From the NCBI RefSeq assembly GCF_000150275.1, contig NW_002060943.1:3003264-3067263 (forward strand): a DNA stretch of 64,000 bases, written 5' to 3'. A program made the translations under genes and the position numbers. Each line of letters starts with the position of its first letter. Position 1 is the stretch's first letter. The notes under the pieces are model-generated. The model did no database searches. It was given only the letters and a program-made list of their open reading frames with translations, and was not told the origin of the DNA. Shown here one piece after another: positions 11,030-23,413 of this stretch. This DNA is from Trichoplax adhaerens (taxonomy: Eukaryota > Placozoa > Uniplacotomia > Trichoplacea > Trichoplacidae).

Positions 11030-11570
11030 TTAATCAAGATCTTCAGCATGAAGAGGAATCTTTATTCTATATAAGCTATTAGATTTAGTACTGGATTAAA
11101 GTTATCCTATTTCAAATAAAACATTCAATATCAACAACAATCTCATTCGATATATCTGATTATTTCAATACTTGATTCAAGATTTAATATTTTAAATAAA
11201 ATCTTTAGCATTAAAAGCAATCTTTATTCGATACAAGATATTTACTTCAACGGTCCATTTAATAGTTTATGCGTCAATGGAAGACATTTCTTTTATCACT
11301 TAAAAAGATTTAATATTTTAAAATAAATTTTTTAACATCTACAGCATAATCTTTATTCAATATAAGCCATTCTATTCAGTGCTTGATTAAACGTATCCTA
11401 TTTCAAATTTAACATTTAATATCAACAACAATCTTTATTCGACATAGCTATTTGTTTCAATACTCGATTCAAGATTTAATACTTCAAACAAAATCTTTAG
11501 CATCAACAGCAATTTTTATTCAATACAAGCTATTGACTTTAATACTCTATCCAATATTTCATGCCTGAAC
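11030..11570. repeat. Degenerate AT-rich tandem repeat, unit about 80 bp
   Basis: The word AATCTTTATTCGATA, with variants, begins near 11055, 11138, 11219, 11348, 11430 and 11511. Most steps are 78-84 bp, with one of 129 bp. Each is followed by AAGCTATT, then a TACT(C/T)GATTAAAGAT-like stretch, TTTAATATTTCAAATAAAA and CATCAACAGCAA. The array sits in the 3' flank of the gene at 11747 (minus). Confidence 0.82.
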
Positions 11571-11746
11571 ATAAGTCATTTGCTTCATCACTCGATAAAT
11601 ATTTCCTATTTCACATAAAATATTCAATAACTTGGATTATTCTGCTCTACTAGTTCAGTATTGCATTCATTTCACGAAAAAAACTGCAAAAGGAATACTT
11701 AATGGATCACTATCGAATAATCAATGTTGTTAGTCACGAAGAATGG

Positions 11747-14011
11747 TTATGTATTTATAATCAAATTCTTGCAAGCATTATGTAGACCATTCAGATGAGC
11801 AGTCTCGTAAAATTGATTTATATGCCTATCAAATGCTGCATATTCCTGAAAAAGAATATTCTCATGAGCATTAGCAGTATTAAATTCATCAGCATTTGCT
11901 TTCGTCTTGCATTTTAGCCACTGCTTAACTTTATTATATAAATTTTCTCTTCGGAAGAGATTTCGTCGAGTACTATTGCCATATTTTTGATTGATGGCCT
12001 GAACTGCAACTTCATCTGCCCTTTTCAAAGCAATATAATAAGCAATAAGGATAGCAGCGCTTTTCATCTCTTCATTCTTCATGCGATCAATAGTCTTGAA
12101 AATGCAAGGCAAAATTTTATTTTTTACTTCATACGACACATAGATTGTGGCATATACCCAGTAAGCGAAAACTTGACAAGTCATTGCTTTCGTTTTCCAA
12201 TCATGATCTAGAAATGAGCCAATAAAATCAATAACTTTAAATTTGTTGGAGTTTCTACATAAAAAGGCCAAATTTCGAATGATAACCAGAAGCATTCCAT
12301 TATTGTAAGAGAGATGCTTGGCTAAATTCTGCAGAAGTTGCATGTAATCACTGATGATAGAAGCTGCTTGATCGCGTACAGCTTCCGATAATTCTCGAAG
12401 TAGATCATTAAACAATTCATGATTGCATTTTTGTATATGATTGTAAAATTCCTCAGACCATCGATTACCAAAAAGTTGGAAAACAGTAATAAAAGCTTTA
12501 GCTTTAGAACAAATTGCCCATTCTGTAGGATCAAAGATATTGATACACCATTGCATTTTTAATTTCCAAGCTAAATGAGTTATATCATCTTGACTCAAAA
12601 AGCTGCCATCAAGCCGATGTCGAAATTTATCCATGCAACTTAGCATTAGACGTTGATAAGGCATCTCTAGCTGATTCCACAGTCGTTGATAACAACCTAA
12701 TCGGCGAAATGATGTTAATGCAATGTCCATCATCTTACTACAAACTTCTGGTTGCTTTTCACGACTAATGATATCAACTAAAATTTGCAAACTAAAACAG
12801 GACAAATTCGCATCATTACCATTCAATATTTTGACCAACCATCCAATACATCGTAAACTATAACTTTCAGGGATATAGCTTTTCCATCGCTCTTTAAACA
12901 AAGAAAGGATAAAATCAATCAATGAGGTAGGATAAAACTTGTTATAATCCATTATTTCCAGTAGATCATTTAAATAATCCACAATATCAATCCACTTGGT
13001 TATTTTAATGGCGTAAGCAATGACACAGGTACGTTTAATTCGGTCTTTAAGTTCGCTTGGAGTTAAGGAATCTGAATGAGTAAGTTGATTCTGACTGCGA
13101 GCTGCGGAAACAACTTTTATCCATTTGCATTTCAACAACTTTTCTTCATCACTGCCGTCGATGCACTGATCAATGTAATTAACAAGCTGAGTTAGCTCTA
13201 AAATTTGAAATATATGCTGAAAACTTGGATCGACCGAAGTAAAATTGTCTAATGAAAGTGAACACTTTGTTTTAGTTAAATTGGTACAAGGGATTTTAAG
13301 ACTTGATTGATCGACATCGTAAGTGATAGCAATAGCAAGTAACATTTGATAATATTTATGGTTAGCTTTCCTTCTTTCTTCGGATACGAATTCCGATATA
13401 ACAAAATCGCAATAAACATATTTCAATGCTTTTAAATTCTGATTTGAAATATTGTTAAGGGCAAATAAATGGGCATAAACGTTATGGGATAATTTCTTTG
13501 CGTAAAATATACCATAATCGTCGATTCCATCATTATCAATAGGGCAAATCAATTTATATAATTCCTGCCTCAGGATATATTTCAATAGGAGTAATCCATC
13601 ATTATGACTTTGAATAAATTGGAAGATATCGCTAGTAAAAGCGATCGCGTATTCTTCTTGCAACTGGCTAGTAGAAACAATCTTCTCCTCCAGTTCCACA
13701 TCATCAGTGTGATGTTGATTATAATAGATGTTGACAGGTTTCTTTAATTCTGCAGACATTATTTCTATCATTTGCTTTAATTTTGGGTCACGATTAATGA
13801 AGGTTTCAAATCTGACAACACGATTGCTTGCTTTTTCACTTTCTTTTGCTGGAATGGAGTCCACTGTACCTTTAAGGTGTTCGATAGCCACATTATTTTT
13901 CGCTTGATCAGCCAGAAAAGCTGTCATTTCATCTAAGATTCCATCAGCAGTTGGAGAATCAGTTTCACTGCTCTTTGATGGTATTGCTGGTTGATAATTT
14001 CCACAAGTAAC
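11747..14011 (-). CDS. Large helical protein of unknown family (main exon)
   Basis: Not recognised. The frame stays open for 755 codons from a splice acceptor (TTCGTAG, exon starting 14011) to the stop at 11747. An ATG inside it at 13927 would give 726 aa. The 28 residues upstream of that ATG (starting VTCGNYQPAI, Ser/Thr/Asp-rich) are also open, so the true start probably lies in an upstream exon I could not place. The first 60 residues or so are polar. From about residue 90 onward the sequence is nearly all alternating amphipathic helices rich in Leu/Ile/Trp, as in HEAT/ARM-like solenoids, with no clear repeat consensus, catalytic motif, signal peptide or coiled coil. The tail (about 650-726) is charged. 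It could be a lineage-specific adaptor. It points the same way as the MADF gene upstream, and an exon shared between them is unlikely because the MADF gene ends with its own stop at 16350. Confidence 0.78.
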   Translation of the reverse strand, partial: VTCGNYQPAIPSKSSETDSPTADGILDEMTAFLADQAKNNVAIEHLKGTVDSIPAKESEKASNRVVRFETFINRDPKLKQMIEIMSAELKKPVNIYYNQHHTDDVELEEKIVSTSQLQEEYAIAFTSDIFQFIQSHNDGLLLLKYILRQELYKLICPIDNDGIDDYGIFYAKKLSHNVYAHLFALNNISNQNLKALKYVYCDFVISEFVSEERRKANHKYYQMLLAIAITYDVDQSSLKIPCTNLTKTKCSLSLDNFTSVDPSFQHIFQILELTQLVNYIDQCIDGSDEEKLLKCKWIKVVSAARSQNQLTHSDSLTPSELKDRIKRTCVIAYAIKITKWIDIVDYLNDLLEIMDYNKFYPTSLIDFILSLFKERWKSYIPESYSLRCIGWLVKILNGNDANLSCFSLQILVDIISREKQPEVCSKMMDIALTSFRRLGCYQRLWNQLEMPYQRLMLSCMDKFRHRLDGSFLSQDDITHLAWKLKMQWCINIFDPTEWAICSKAKAFITVFQLFGNRWSEEFYNHIQKCNHELFNDLLRELSEAVRDQAASIISDYMQLLQNLAKHLSYNNGMLLVIIRNLAFLCRNSNKFKVIDFIGSFLDHDWKTKAMTCQVFAYWVYATIYVSYEVKNKILPCIFKTIDRMKNEEMKSAAILIAYYIALKRADEVAVQAINQKYGNSTRRNLFRRENLYNKVKQWLKCKTKANADEFNTANAHENILFQEYAAFDRHINQFYETAHLNGLHNACKNLIINT

Positions 14012-16349
14012 CTACGAATAAGTAAGTTTACATCAATACCTCGATTCGATATGCAGTATACTCGTATAGAAATTGGGATTTAACGACAGTGTTGCTTAAT
14101 TAAAAATACTAATGGCAAACAAATAAAGTTGATTTTTTAGAGTATAACTGTGAATGATGCAAGAACTAATCATTTGGATGCATTTTGCAATACACGTATA
14201 TGTACGTTTCATCATAATATTAGTATATGAAATGTGCTAACTCATGAGGCAATAATTCTTGTGGCTTTACAATGATAAAAAAAATTTTGATACATTTAGC
14301 AGAGGGCTAATGGAAAACCTAATACTCTTATCTGCCCAAGAAATATTTAATAGCAAATTTAAGTTATTAATCACAACAAAAAACCAACAAATGACAGACC
14401 AACTTAGAAATAATACCACATCAAGCACGTTCAGTTAATGGTAGGTAGATACTGGAATCTATATATGAATTCAGATATTAATGATCTTCTAAAATAAAAA
14501 TGTTTTTTTCGAATTTATTTGCAAAATAATTATTCTAATCAAAGTATCTCAAATCCATAAGTGCGTAAAGTCGATCTTAACTCTAAAAATTTCTTACGAT
14601 GGACCTGCTATCAGAATCAATCTGTTTTATCAACACTATGTATAATACTGCATTATTTCGCGTTCGTATCCAATAGCTCTCTAATTACACATTATGGAAA
14701 TGGAATGAAATGCAAGTAGACAGTACATTTACTACTCAGAAGCAGTAATGACCTTCTGGTTTAGTTTTTTATTCTTAGACTATTCTTAGGCTGTTATTAA
14801 ATGAAGTCTTCGCTATTCTGACGCTTTCCATATTAATTGAGCTTATACATTACCGGTCTTCGATGTTATTCACATACAATCGCTCAAATATACGTGAAAG
14901 CTGCTATAATCTGGCTGATGTCTCTATCAATACTTTTAATTGCAGAATTAAAGCTATTAACGTTACAAAGTTTCACTAATTACAAATAATAAACGCTACC
15001 GGAAGATTCGATGCCATCAGTATGCCAATTCCGATCTAATTTAACATTCACGTCGAAAGGAGTAGTACTTAAATGCAAATGTTCAGGAAAAGTAGCAGCT
15101 TTTTTATATATCGCATAGAAATCACAAACTCCAACTATTACGGTATACTTCTAAAGATATGATATCAATATTACAAATATAATTAGCAATGTGTTTATAA
15201 AAGAATATTTGCCGTCATTATTCCAAAAATAAGAAGGTAATTGCACTCTAGTGGCAGGCTATATAGGAAGACACCAATTTGTCTGCTCTAAAAGTTTACG
15301 CTATGGAGACAGAAATACCTTATCCGCTGTCTTAAAATGGTTACTTTCATCAAAAAAATGATCAATCATCTCTTCAATCATTCAATCTATTGTAGTAACT
15401 GTAACTAGTTTCTGCTATTTAAGCTTATATGGTACTATAAATAACTAACATGTCAAGAAAGGAAAGGCCTCAGTATAGTTAGAGTGAAAATACATTTCTG
15501 CATTAAGATTCAGGACATTTTAGGAATAAAGATTTTCAATATAATATCAACAATTGCAAGATGGCATCTCCATATACTCCTAGCAAATAAGCAACTACAA
15601 TCTCGTCAAGAATAATGTTCATGCCCATGTTAAGAGATTAAACCCTAAACAAGGCAGGGTTATATAGAAACATACCGTAAATCATAGAAGATGATACATA
15701 ACCAAGACGCTAAATGTGATTTAAATATTTCCACTTCGATAATCAATATTTTTACAGTATTGCGCCCGAAGGAGCCCCTGGCATTTTTGAACTATTGAAT
15801 CGTTTGCATTATATCATGGACATTTTTAAGCTAATAATTAACTTAATACACCGATAATATGAGAAAGTTGATGAAAGCATGATACAAGCATCAGGCTTAA
15901 ATTTATATCCTTCCGCGAGCTAAAATGTTTTCGATAACTTATCATTTCTAAATCAGTTTTATTGACATTTCGCTCTTGAAAATATCCTCATTTTTGGATA
16001 TATATCAGTATAACAGGCTGCTTAGTCATCTGATGTCATTTTATTGATGAAGCAGAAACAGTTTCGTATACTACCTATATATAAGAAGGTTGATACAAGA
16101 AGGATACACAAGCATTATGCTTCATATACATATACCCGACTATGAGCTAAAATATCTTCAATAATCATTTCTAAATCAATTTTATTGAAATTTAACTGAG
16201 AATTTACAGGTGATAGACATAGTAAATATAATAGATACGGAGTGAATCAAGTAATGTATTAGATGAATTAAGAACATAACTTGGTCTGATAATATATTAT
16301 GCATTACAAATTTAAGCTCTAACTTTTCACGATAGTCTACCACAAAACA
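14012..16349. other. Spacer, probably holding the 5' exon(s) of the 11747-14011 gene
   Basis: AT-rich, with no long frame. The acceptor at 14012-14013 demands a donor on the minus strand upstream, but I could not choose an ATG-containing exon with confidence. Nothing else was recognised. Confidence 0.45.
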
Positions 16350-17575
16350 TTAATACAAGTGAGCTATAATACGTTGCAATAAATCCAATTTGCATCGATC
16401 TAATTTTTGAGCATCCTTAATTCTTCGAAGCATTTTAGACACTAAAACACAGAACGCATCCGTTTCGTCTTTTCCATATAGGAGGTAACCATTTTGGCAG
16501 TCCATATTTACTCTAGCCTTGTCTAGTATAGTCATAGCAGACACGATTAATTCTTCGGCATTTGCTTTTCGTTTACAGCCAGCTTCGAGCTTTTATGATA
16601 TATAAAGGAAGAAATAGTATCAATAAAAACTTGGCATTAAAGTGATACAATTAATAGATAAATGATCGTACCTGTACGTATTCAACAGCATCAGTATCGG
16701 CAGAACTCTCATTTAATCGAGTAATTTCACCGCGACCTGAATTATTTTGCAATTGCTATTAAAGCAACAAAAATAAAGAAAAAAAATTGATTATCGGTTA
16801 TACCATAAGTGCATGATTCTATTTTTTAATCCTAGAAATATAAACTGCTATATAGATTTTGCCTGAGTATCATTTTCATCTTCACAAGTATCCTGATCTA
16901 TTTCATTTGCGTTCCTCTATTAGTAATGGATCATATATTTTACATTATGAGAGAAAGAGGAATTAGCAGGCCCTAAGGTAAACCAGCTAATCGTTACATA
17001 TATTGCTTTCATCAACTACTATCATACATTGCAGTCATTAATTTCGAATTCTTCTGAACGACTGTCACTAGAATTCGGTTCTGGGGTGGAAAGATTTGAA
17101 TGAGATTCCTGATTTACATTCTGGTAAATAAAATATTGATATTGGTTTTCGTTGAATACAAGTACTGAACGCCATAAAATGTAAAATGTATAATCATCAT
17201 CGATAGGATAACTTCAGTGGCTGTTCTCTCAATTTTAATTACCTGTAATTCAGAGTTAGGTATTGACTGCTTCTTCTCCCGCAAGAAAGATAATTCTTCA
17301 TAAAATGGCCACTTTGGCGTATAAACATCATTTTCAGCAGAACTAGATTTAACGCTAACTGCAATTTTAGCCTGTTCACGGCCGTATTGTGAGCGTAAAC
17401 TGTGCAATTTCTTCACAATCTCATTGATTGGTTTACCGACTGCTACGGCAATTTGCCTCCGAGCAACTGATCTAGCGTCATTTCTGTGATGTTCTTTATG
17501 ATTAGCATCCCAAAGGACAGATTTTTCCCTCCATAAAGAGATTAAATGCTGAATCTCTGGTTTCTCCCAAACCAT
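16350..17575 (-). CDS. MADF-domain (MADF/BESS-type) DNA-binding protein, five exons
   Basis: Model: exons 17243-17575, 17028-17120, 16863-16916, 16672-16755 and 16350-16589, all phase 0, 267 aa. Residues 1-98 form an MADF domain (Myb/SANT-like, Adf-1 type): PEIQHLISLWREKSVLWDA near the start, then the H...R.D.RSVARRQIAVAV helix and the IVKKLHSLRSQYGREQ helix. The middle is acidic and Ser-rich (exons 2-4). The last exon, residues about 189-267, ends in a BESS-like pattern, with DAFCVLVSKMLRRI followed by LDLLQRIIAHLY. MADF proteins bind DNA as transcription regulators, and BESS-type tails mediate protein contacts. Similar domains also occur in transposase-derived genes, so a mobile-element ancestry is possible. 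The exon 3 to 4 intron would use a GC donor (CAG/GCAAAA); exon 3 could instead be skipped without breaking frame. Confidence 0.82.
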
Positions 17576-20500
17576 ACTAAAGTTGCCGAGGAATTTTTTT
17601 TAATTTTCTTTAGAATGCTTATATTAGTGTATAGATATACCAGCAGGAGCAAGAAGGAGTTTACACTTTACTAAGCCGCGGTAGGCAACGTATCGAATTG
17701 AAAGGATTAACTGCTAATATACTAGCAATAAGGCTGATAGACAATTCACTCGGTTCCCTATTCAATTCTATTAGTTGAGGATTATGATTGCAAATCCCTC
17801 GTATCAAAACTAACCAACACTAAATAGTTGATTCCCTAAAACACGCTTTTGCAACCTACTTTACCAGATAGTGCCTACAGCAATAATGGCCTAACAAATA
17901 TTTAAAATTATAGCCGTGGAAAGAACTATAAAAAATAACTGTTGACGTATTAATACCGCATATACAAATACTTATATACACTGTAGACATATATCTTTTC
18001 TATTTTAAAACATCCATAATTTTAATTCTCCTTACGTCGTTCCCTCAAAAATAGTTGCTAATGTTTATAATTTATCTACACTTTGCTCATGGTCAGGGCA
18101 TAGACACAAAAGTGAAATGTAAATAGTGTCTATACCATGATATGGTGTAGTAATTACTGAGTGGCTATTTATAATACAGACCCTAACAATCTGAGTAAAA
18201 AAATGTGTGATTCCTAAATATGCCCAGAATAAAGTACCGTATTGATTACTGATAATAGAATAATAATTATGGGGCTAGTGCAAATATTTTAATTCTTTCC
18301 ACTAACACTTATGCTGATTGGTGAAATATATACCGTACTTATACGACATACAATAAAATTTAAAGTTTAACTTTAATACAGTTTCCAATAAATCGGATCT
18401 ACCGTTTGCATGGTTTCTTGTAGATAAAATGTTATTAATGTACTGAAATAATAATCAGCGATAGCAAGCCCATTCTCTATAAAATCACCAAAACTAGACT
18501 CCTTCATAAATATTTTTAAAATATTTGCTTTTATAAGCACTAGCAAGTATCTTTTTCGCTCATTAGTATAATATGTAGCGTTCTCTGATAGCTGTCATAT
18601 TTCCTTCAATAACGTCAATCTTTTATATTAAGAATAATTAATTTTACATGAATCCGTTTTAGTTTCACTTTCCGAAGTATGACTTTATAAAATTTACGAT
18701 CTTTTTATGCCAGCCTCTTATTTTCCATAAATAAAATCAGATATTCCGTCACATTGAGTGAGCTTCTTCAATCAAATTGAAACTTGTGAAATATCATTTT
18801 ATCCATAAATAAACAATGCTGTTTACAATTCTAATATATTTGCATTGAGTTATAGTTCGATGATATTTTAATTTGCCCTACACAAACTCATTAATGTCGA
18901 TAGTAACTTATGCATTAATTAAGCTTTGTTACAACATATAGGCTAACATCGCTAGCTATTCCTAGAAATTACTACTTCGATCATAATAAGCATCAATTGT
19001 CGAATAGTAGACATGACATTTATAGTCAGATAATACATCTAGCTATCGAGTGGTTACAACAGTTAAAGTAATAAAGCTGAATTCTATTTCAAGCGAATCG
19101 TAACTATCCACTGCTTGATAATTTACTTCCTATTAGCAATTGCTGGAATAAATTACAAGAGCAATCTTTCCATTATAAGACAGTACTATCTAAAGTTACG
19201 GATTTTCTCGATAAAGATAATTAATATTATTTGGAATTGATAAAATTCCCCTGTTCAATTTCAGGGATAAAAATTTTAAACTGATCTATTAATTTATTAT
19301 CAAGAGCTCTTCTAGTTGTATTGACGATCTAGTATATGGAGCCACTTATGAACTTAAATCTTTTTACACTTTCCAAGCCAATGCAAATTATATTTTAGAT
19401 AATTATACAGTATATAATTATTTATTGGCTTAACCGTAATTATAATAGAAAATATACATAAACTAGTGCAAAAAGCAATTTGCACCCATGGCATGCATGA
19501 CACAATAGACATATTCGAAAGATTATTTTTAAGTCAGACCTAATTTATGATCAAATCCTGCAAGCGGTATTATAGTATACGCGATAATATTGCGTAACTA
19601 ATTTAAGCACCCCTGTAAAGAAAGAGACCGAATATGCTATAATTTTAATAGTTATAATTTTGACAATTTATAGTTTAATTTCGTAGCATTTCGTTTATTT
19701 GCTAGACTTTTAGCGGACTGTACAAGCTAATTCAGCACCTCTAAATCATTATATTATACAGTAATAGTTTTTTAATAAATTATAACAACGTCTAAATTTT
19801 AATACCAGCATAATGAAATAATCTTAATAAATAGCCTTAGATGACGGTTTTCAGCGATACAAATCAATATTATACTATGAAAATTTAATCAAGTATGAGT
19901 TGATCGCACCTAATTAACTGTAAATACAACAATTGCAAGAGTCTTTCGTATTTCTTGTAGCAAATACGTACTTAAATTACTCAGCTTTCATAATGTTTAC
20001 GAAGCAGGGCTACTAATCATCATAGATTATCAATAATTACATTAAGGCTGAAAATTAGCATTCTGTTCCTTTTGAGCTATACTGAACTAATTGAAAGCTT
20101 TCTTAGATTTTAATTATAACGTCAATTACAAATTCTTTTATTAATTATGAATTTCTAGGTGTTTTCCCTACATGAATTGTTGTATGAACTATGACTCTAT
20201 TCCAAATAATTATTCTTGTTACTCTTATTTCGCTAGCTATTGACTCTAATTTTTCAGTTTCCTTTCCTCCATGGCAGGCCTTGTAAGTACAGGTAAGCGA
20301 TAATAAAGGCAAGATATTGTTCTCTTCCATGCTGCGGTAACTTTGTAAATACGATTTAGTGTATTTATTTTACTCCTATTTTTATTAAACTATAAGTATT
20401 GATAGAATTAATTAAAATCTGTTAGTAAACAACTTATTCCCTGCCGTATCTTTCTATAGCAGTTTCCACAAATACAGACGACCAATAGAACAAGTAAAAT

Positions 20501-23413
20501 TATTTTCTTCCGTCGTATGCCATTTCAAGTTTCATCCTACCAATTCTACCTATTATTTTGCTAATATGAACAAGCGATTAGAAAATGGTTATATTTTAGT
20601 CAATTGCATCAGCTACAGTGGCTACTGATCTAATTTAGCCCTATTCTTTCATCACGCGCTTGTAATGACAAAGATCAAAAAGCATTTCGACTTTAAATTA
20701 CTAAACCTAGAAGACTAAGTTATATTCATCTTATCGATAAGATAAACGAAAACAACGGTACCATCGATAGCTACAGACGTTCTAATAATTGTAAAATTAT
20801 TTATGTAACAATAGTCTTCCCTGTAAAGAGCTCTTACCATGTATAATAAATTGTACATTGATAGTAAGCAGATTTGATGACTGTTAAAAAGTTATTTTAT
20901 ATTCAATATTTTCTAGTTGGACAATTGTAAAGTAAAGATTGCAGATGGGCAGTTTCAATACTATAAAAGAAATAATATTTACTAAAGTTCTAGAAACACC
21001 TATGGGATTTGCTATCATAATGTAACAAAATTACTTAAATTATTATGCATTCCAATATACTGTAAATAAAATCGAAATATTTTAAAAGCTAGCAATAAAA
21101 AATGAATGTTATTGCAAGCTTTCATTATTTCAGAACTTTTTTATGATGAAAAGCCATGGCGTCACTATCTTAATAACGAAATTAGAGGGGGAATTTACTA
21201 AGTAGAAGTCGATGTATTAACATATTAATATTTTTCAAGCCTCTAAAGTAGACATTGATTAAAATTGATGAAATAACTTAAAATGGCACTCATTCTACCA
21301 TCACAATTAGATTATGAAGTACATTCATCGAATACAGATGAAATTGTATGTTAAAGCTTAAAGTAGTTATGATAATATGAAAAAAGCTACTAGTAATCTG
21401 CGGCAGAATCTGCGTGATTGTTTACTTTCTGATTAAGATTCACCTGCATCATGACAGTTATAGCTCTTCCCCTATTGCCTTAATTGATCGACTAAACTTG
21501 TGATAATATAGAGTAACTACATGAATAGGCCCTTTAGTTTGTTTTCTAGCTGCCACAATAGAATTAATAAGAATAAATTCTATGATACTCATTCATCTTA
21601 CATATTAGTCAGATAAATCTATCAAAGCAAAACATACGGTGTCAATAAAGTGTGAAGAAGGATTATGTACTCATTCTATCAGTCTAGAAGTCGATCAACA
21701 TTTGCTACTTGAGGATAACATTCTAGATGCAGTTATAGTCAAATCTTGAAGTGAATGATTCAAATAATTTTATTAACTCTTAGTAAATAGGATACGTATC
21801 TATTTCGGCCACTTACCTGCTGCATAAAACTTATATCTAATATTAGGTGATTAAAATAATTTGTGTGATTCCATTTGATTGATCCAGATAGATTATAATA
21901 TGTAATCTCACAATTAAAACTCAAAATCACACAGTATGCAGCATGCAAACAGATATTACAGATCGAGGGATGAGTCTATTCTATCACGATAGAATCTAAA
22001 AATATCTATTCGTCATTTCAAAGACTGTTGTTGGCTTACAATGAAAGATTATGATCTAATACGACAGTTTTATTGATACGCCCCTATCATAGAAATCAAT
22101 CTGACCGAAATTAGTTAAAACCTGCATGAAGTCTAATTGAATATGTACCTAATTTCAGCTTATTACAATGTGGATGTAAGTACGTTTGATAAAGAAACTG
22201 CTTCAAAGCAATGTTGTAGATTTAGTAAGAAAGATACACTCGTACAATATTAATATACATTGATAGAAAAAACTAACTAGGTCTTATAGCGAAGTAAATT
22301 TAACACATTTGTGATTTCAATCCTTGCATTGGAACAATTCCGATAATTTCAAAATAATATTGACTTCAGATATTCTAGAAACATCATGTAAGTGGACTGA
22401 AATTTGCATTCATCTTTATCTTATTATTTTTTATTTTCGATACAGATTAATGTATTCATGTAATTTTATTCACCATGCCATCAACCAAGGTCTTAATGAT
22501 TGGTTTTTGTGAGTATTTGTGGTTATCATCATTGAACTGTAAGCGTATATTGTTTTTTAAGGTATTTTTTAAATTATCATGGATTTTTAATGGTCTGATA
22601 AAAGAATCCTACGACCGTTAAATAATAAGGAACAATATTTCTCAATTTTTTCTATCATTCTTATTATCCTTATTCACCGCTTGTAATTGTGATATCTTCT
22701 TTTACTTAATAATTAATTTATTGCCATCAAAATATAAAGATTAAAGCAACATGCGTACGATGGTAGCATTGTATTTTATTATCCTACTGACCATGAATAA
22801 TTTTATAGATATTGTGATAGTTAGCAGGAATTAATTTGTATTTGATTGTTATTTTAGATTATATTGTAAAATGACGTTCATATCTAATTCTTTAATTTCT
22901 TTGAAATAGATAAATTGGAGTCCTAATCACTGATTTGTATTCTATGTATGACGAAGATAAATTGCGTAGAATTTTTTATTGAATTATGGACAATAATGTT
23001 TGAATAGGCTGTTTTGAAGCTTAATTAACATTTTATAGCGAATCAATTATTTTACTTCTATCCAATTGAATATCAAAATAAAAAATAGGTAAATAAGATC
23101 ATTAATTGATTTCTAAATAAATTAAGAGTACTCTTTGTCATCGTTTCATTTAGGGAGGCTTCTAGAGGCATCTCTGATAACCAATTCTACTGTAACTCAC
23201 CAGTATATTAGTACTATCTTTACATAGGTAGCAACAACCAGGAATATCACTGGCACCTTCAGAATATCGAAATCCTGGCTTAACATTTTCAGTAGCAAGT
23301 CTTTTAAATTAAAATTAATCTTAATATCACGGAATTTGAAAACACTGATAATTCAATGGAAGCCAATCTTACAGCATGAAAGAGCATCGAATTTAAAAGA
23401 ACCTAAAAAGTAT
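17576..23413. other. Gene-poor AT-rich region
   Basis: About 5.8 kb with no frame that I can tie to a family on either strand. Open frames at 20145-20330, 21760-21948 and 22324-22512 are short, rich in Ile/Asn/Tyr, and look like chance in AT-rich DNA. The last few hundred bases must hold the GPCR promoter. One perfect 16-bp palindrome is listed separately. Confidence 0.55.
20728..20743. promoter_or_regulatory. Perfect 16-bp palindrome with paired GATA-like sites
   Basis: ATCTTATCGATAAGAT reads the same on both strands. It contains TATCGATA, the DRE/DREF-type core known in insects, flanked by AGATAA-like GATA half sites. A regulatory role is a guess, because there is no gene within 2.5 kb. 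Confidence 0.3.
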
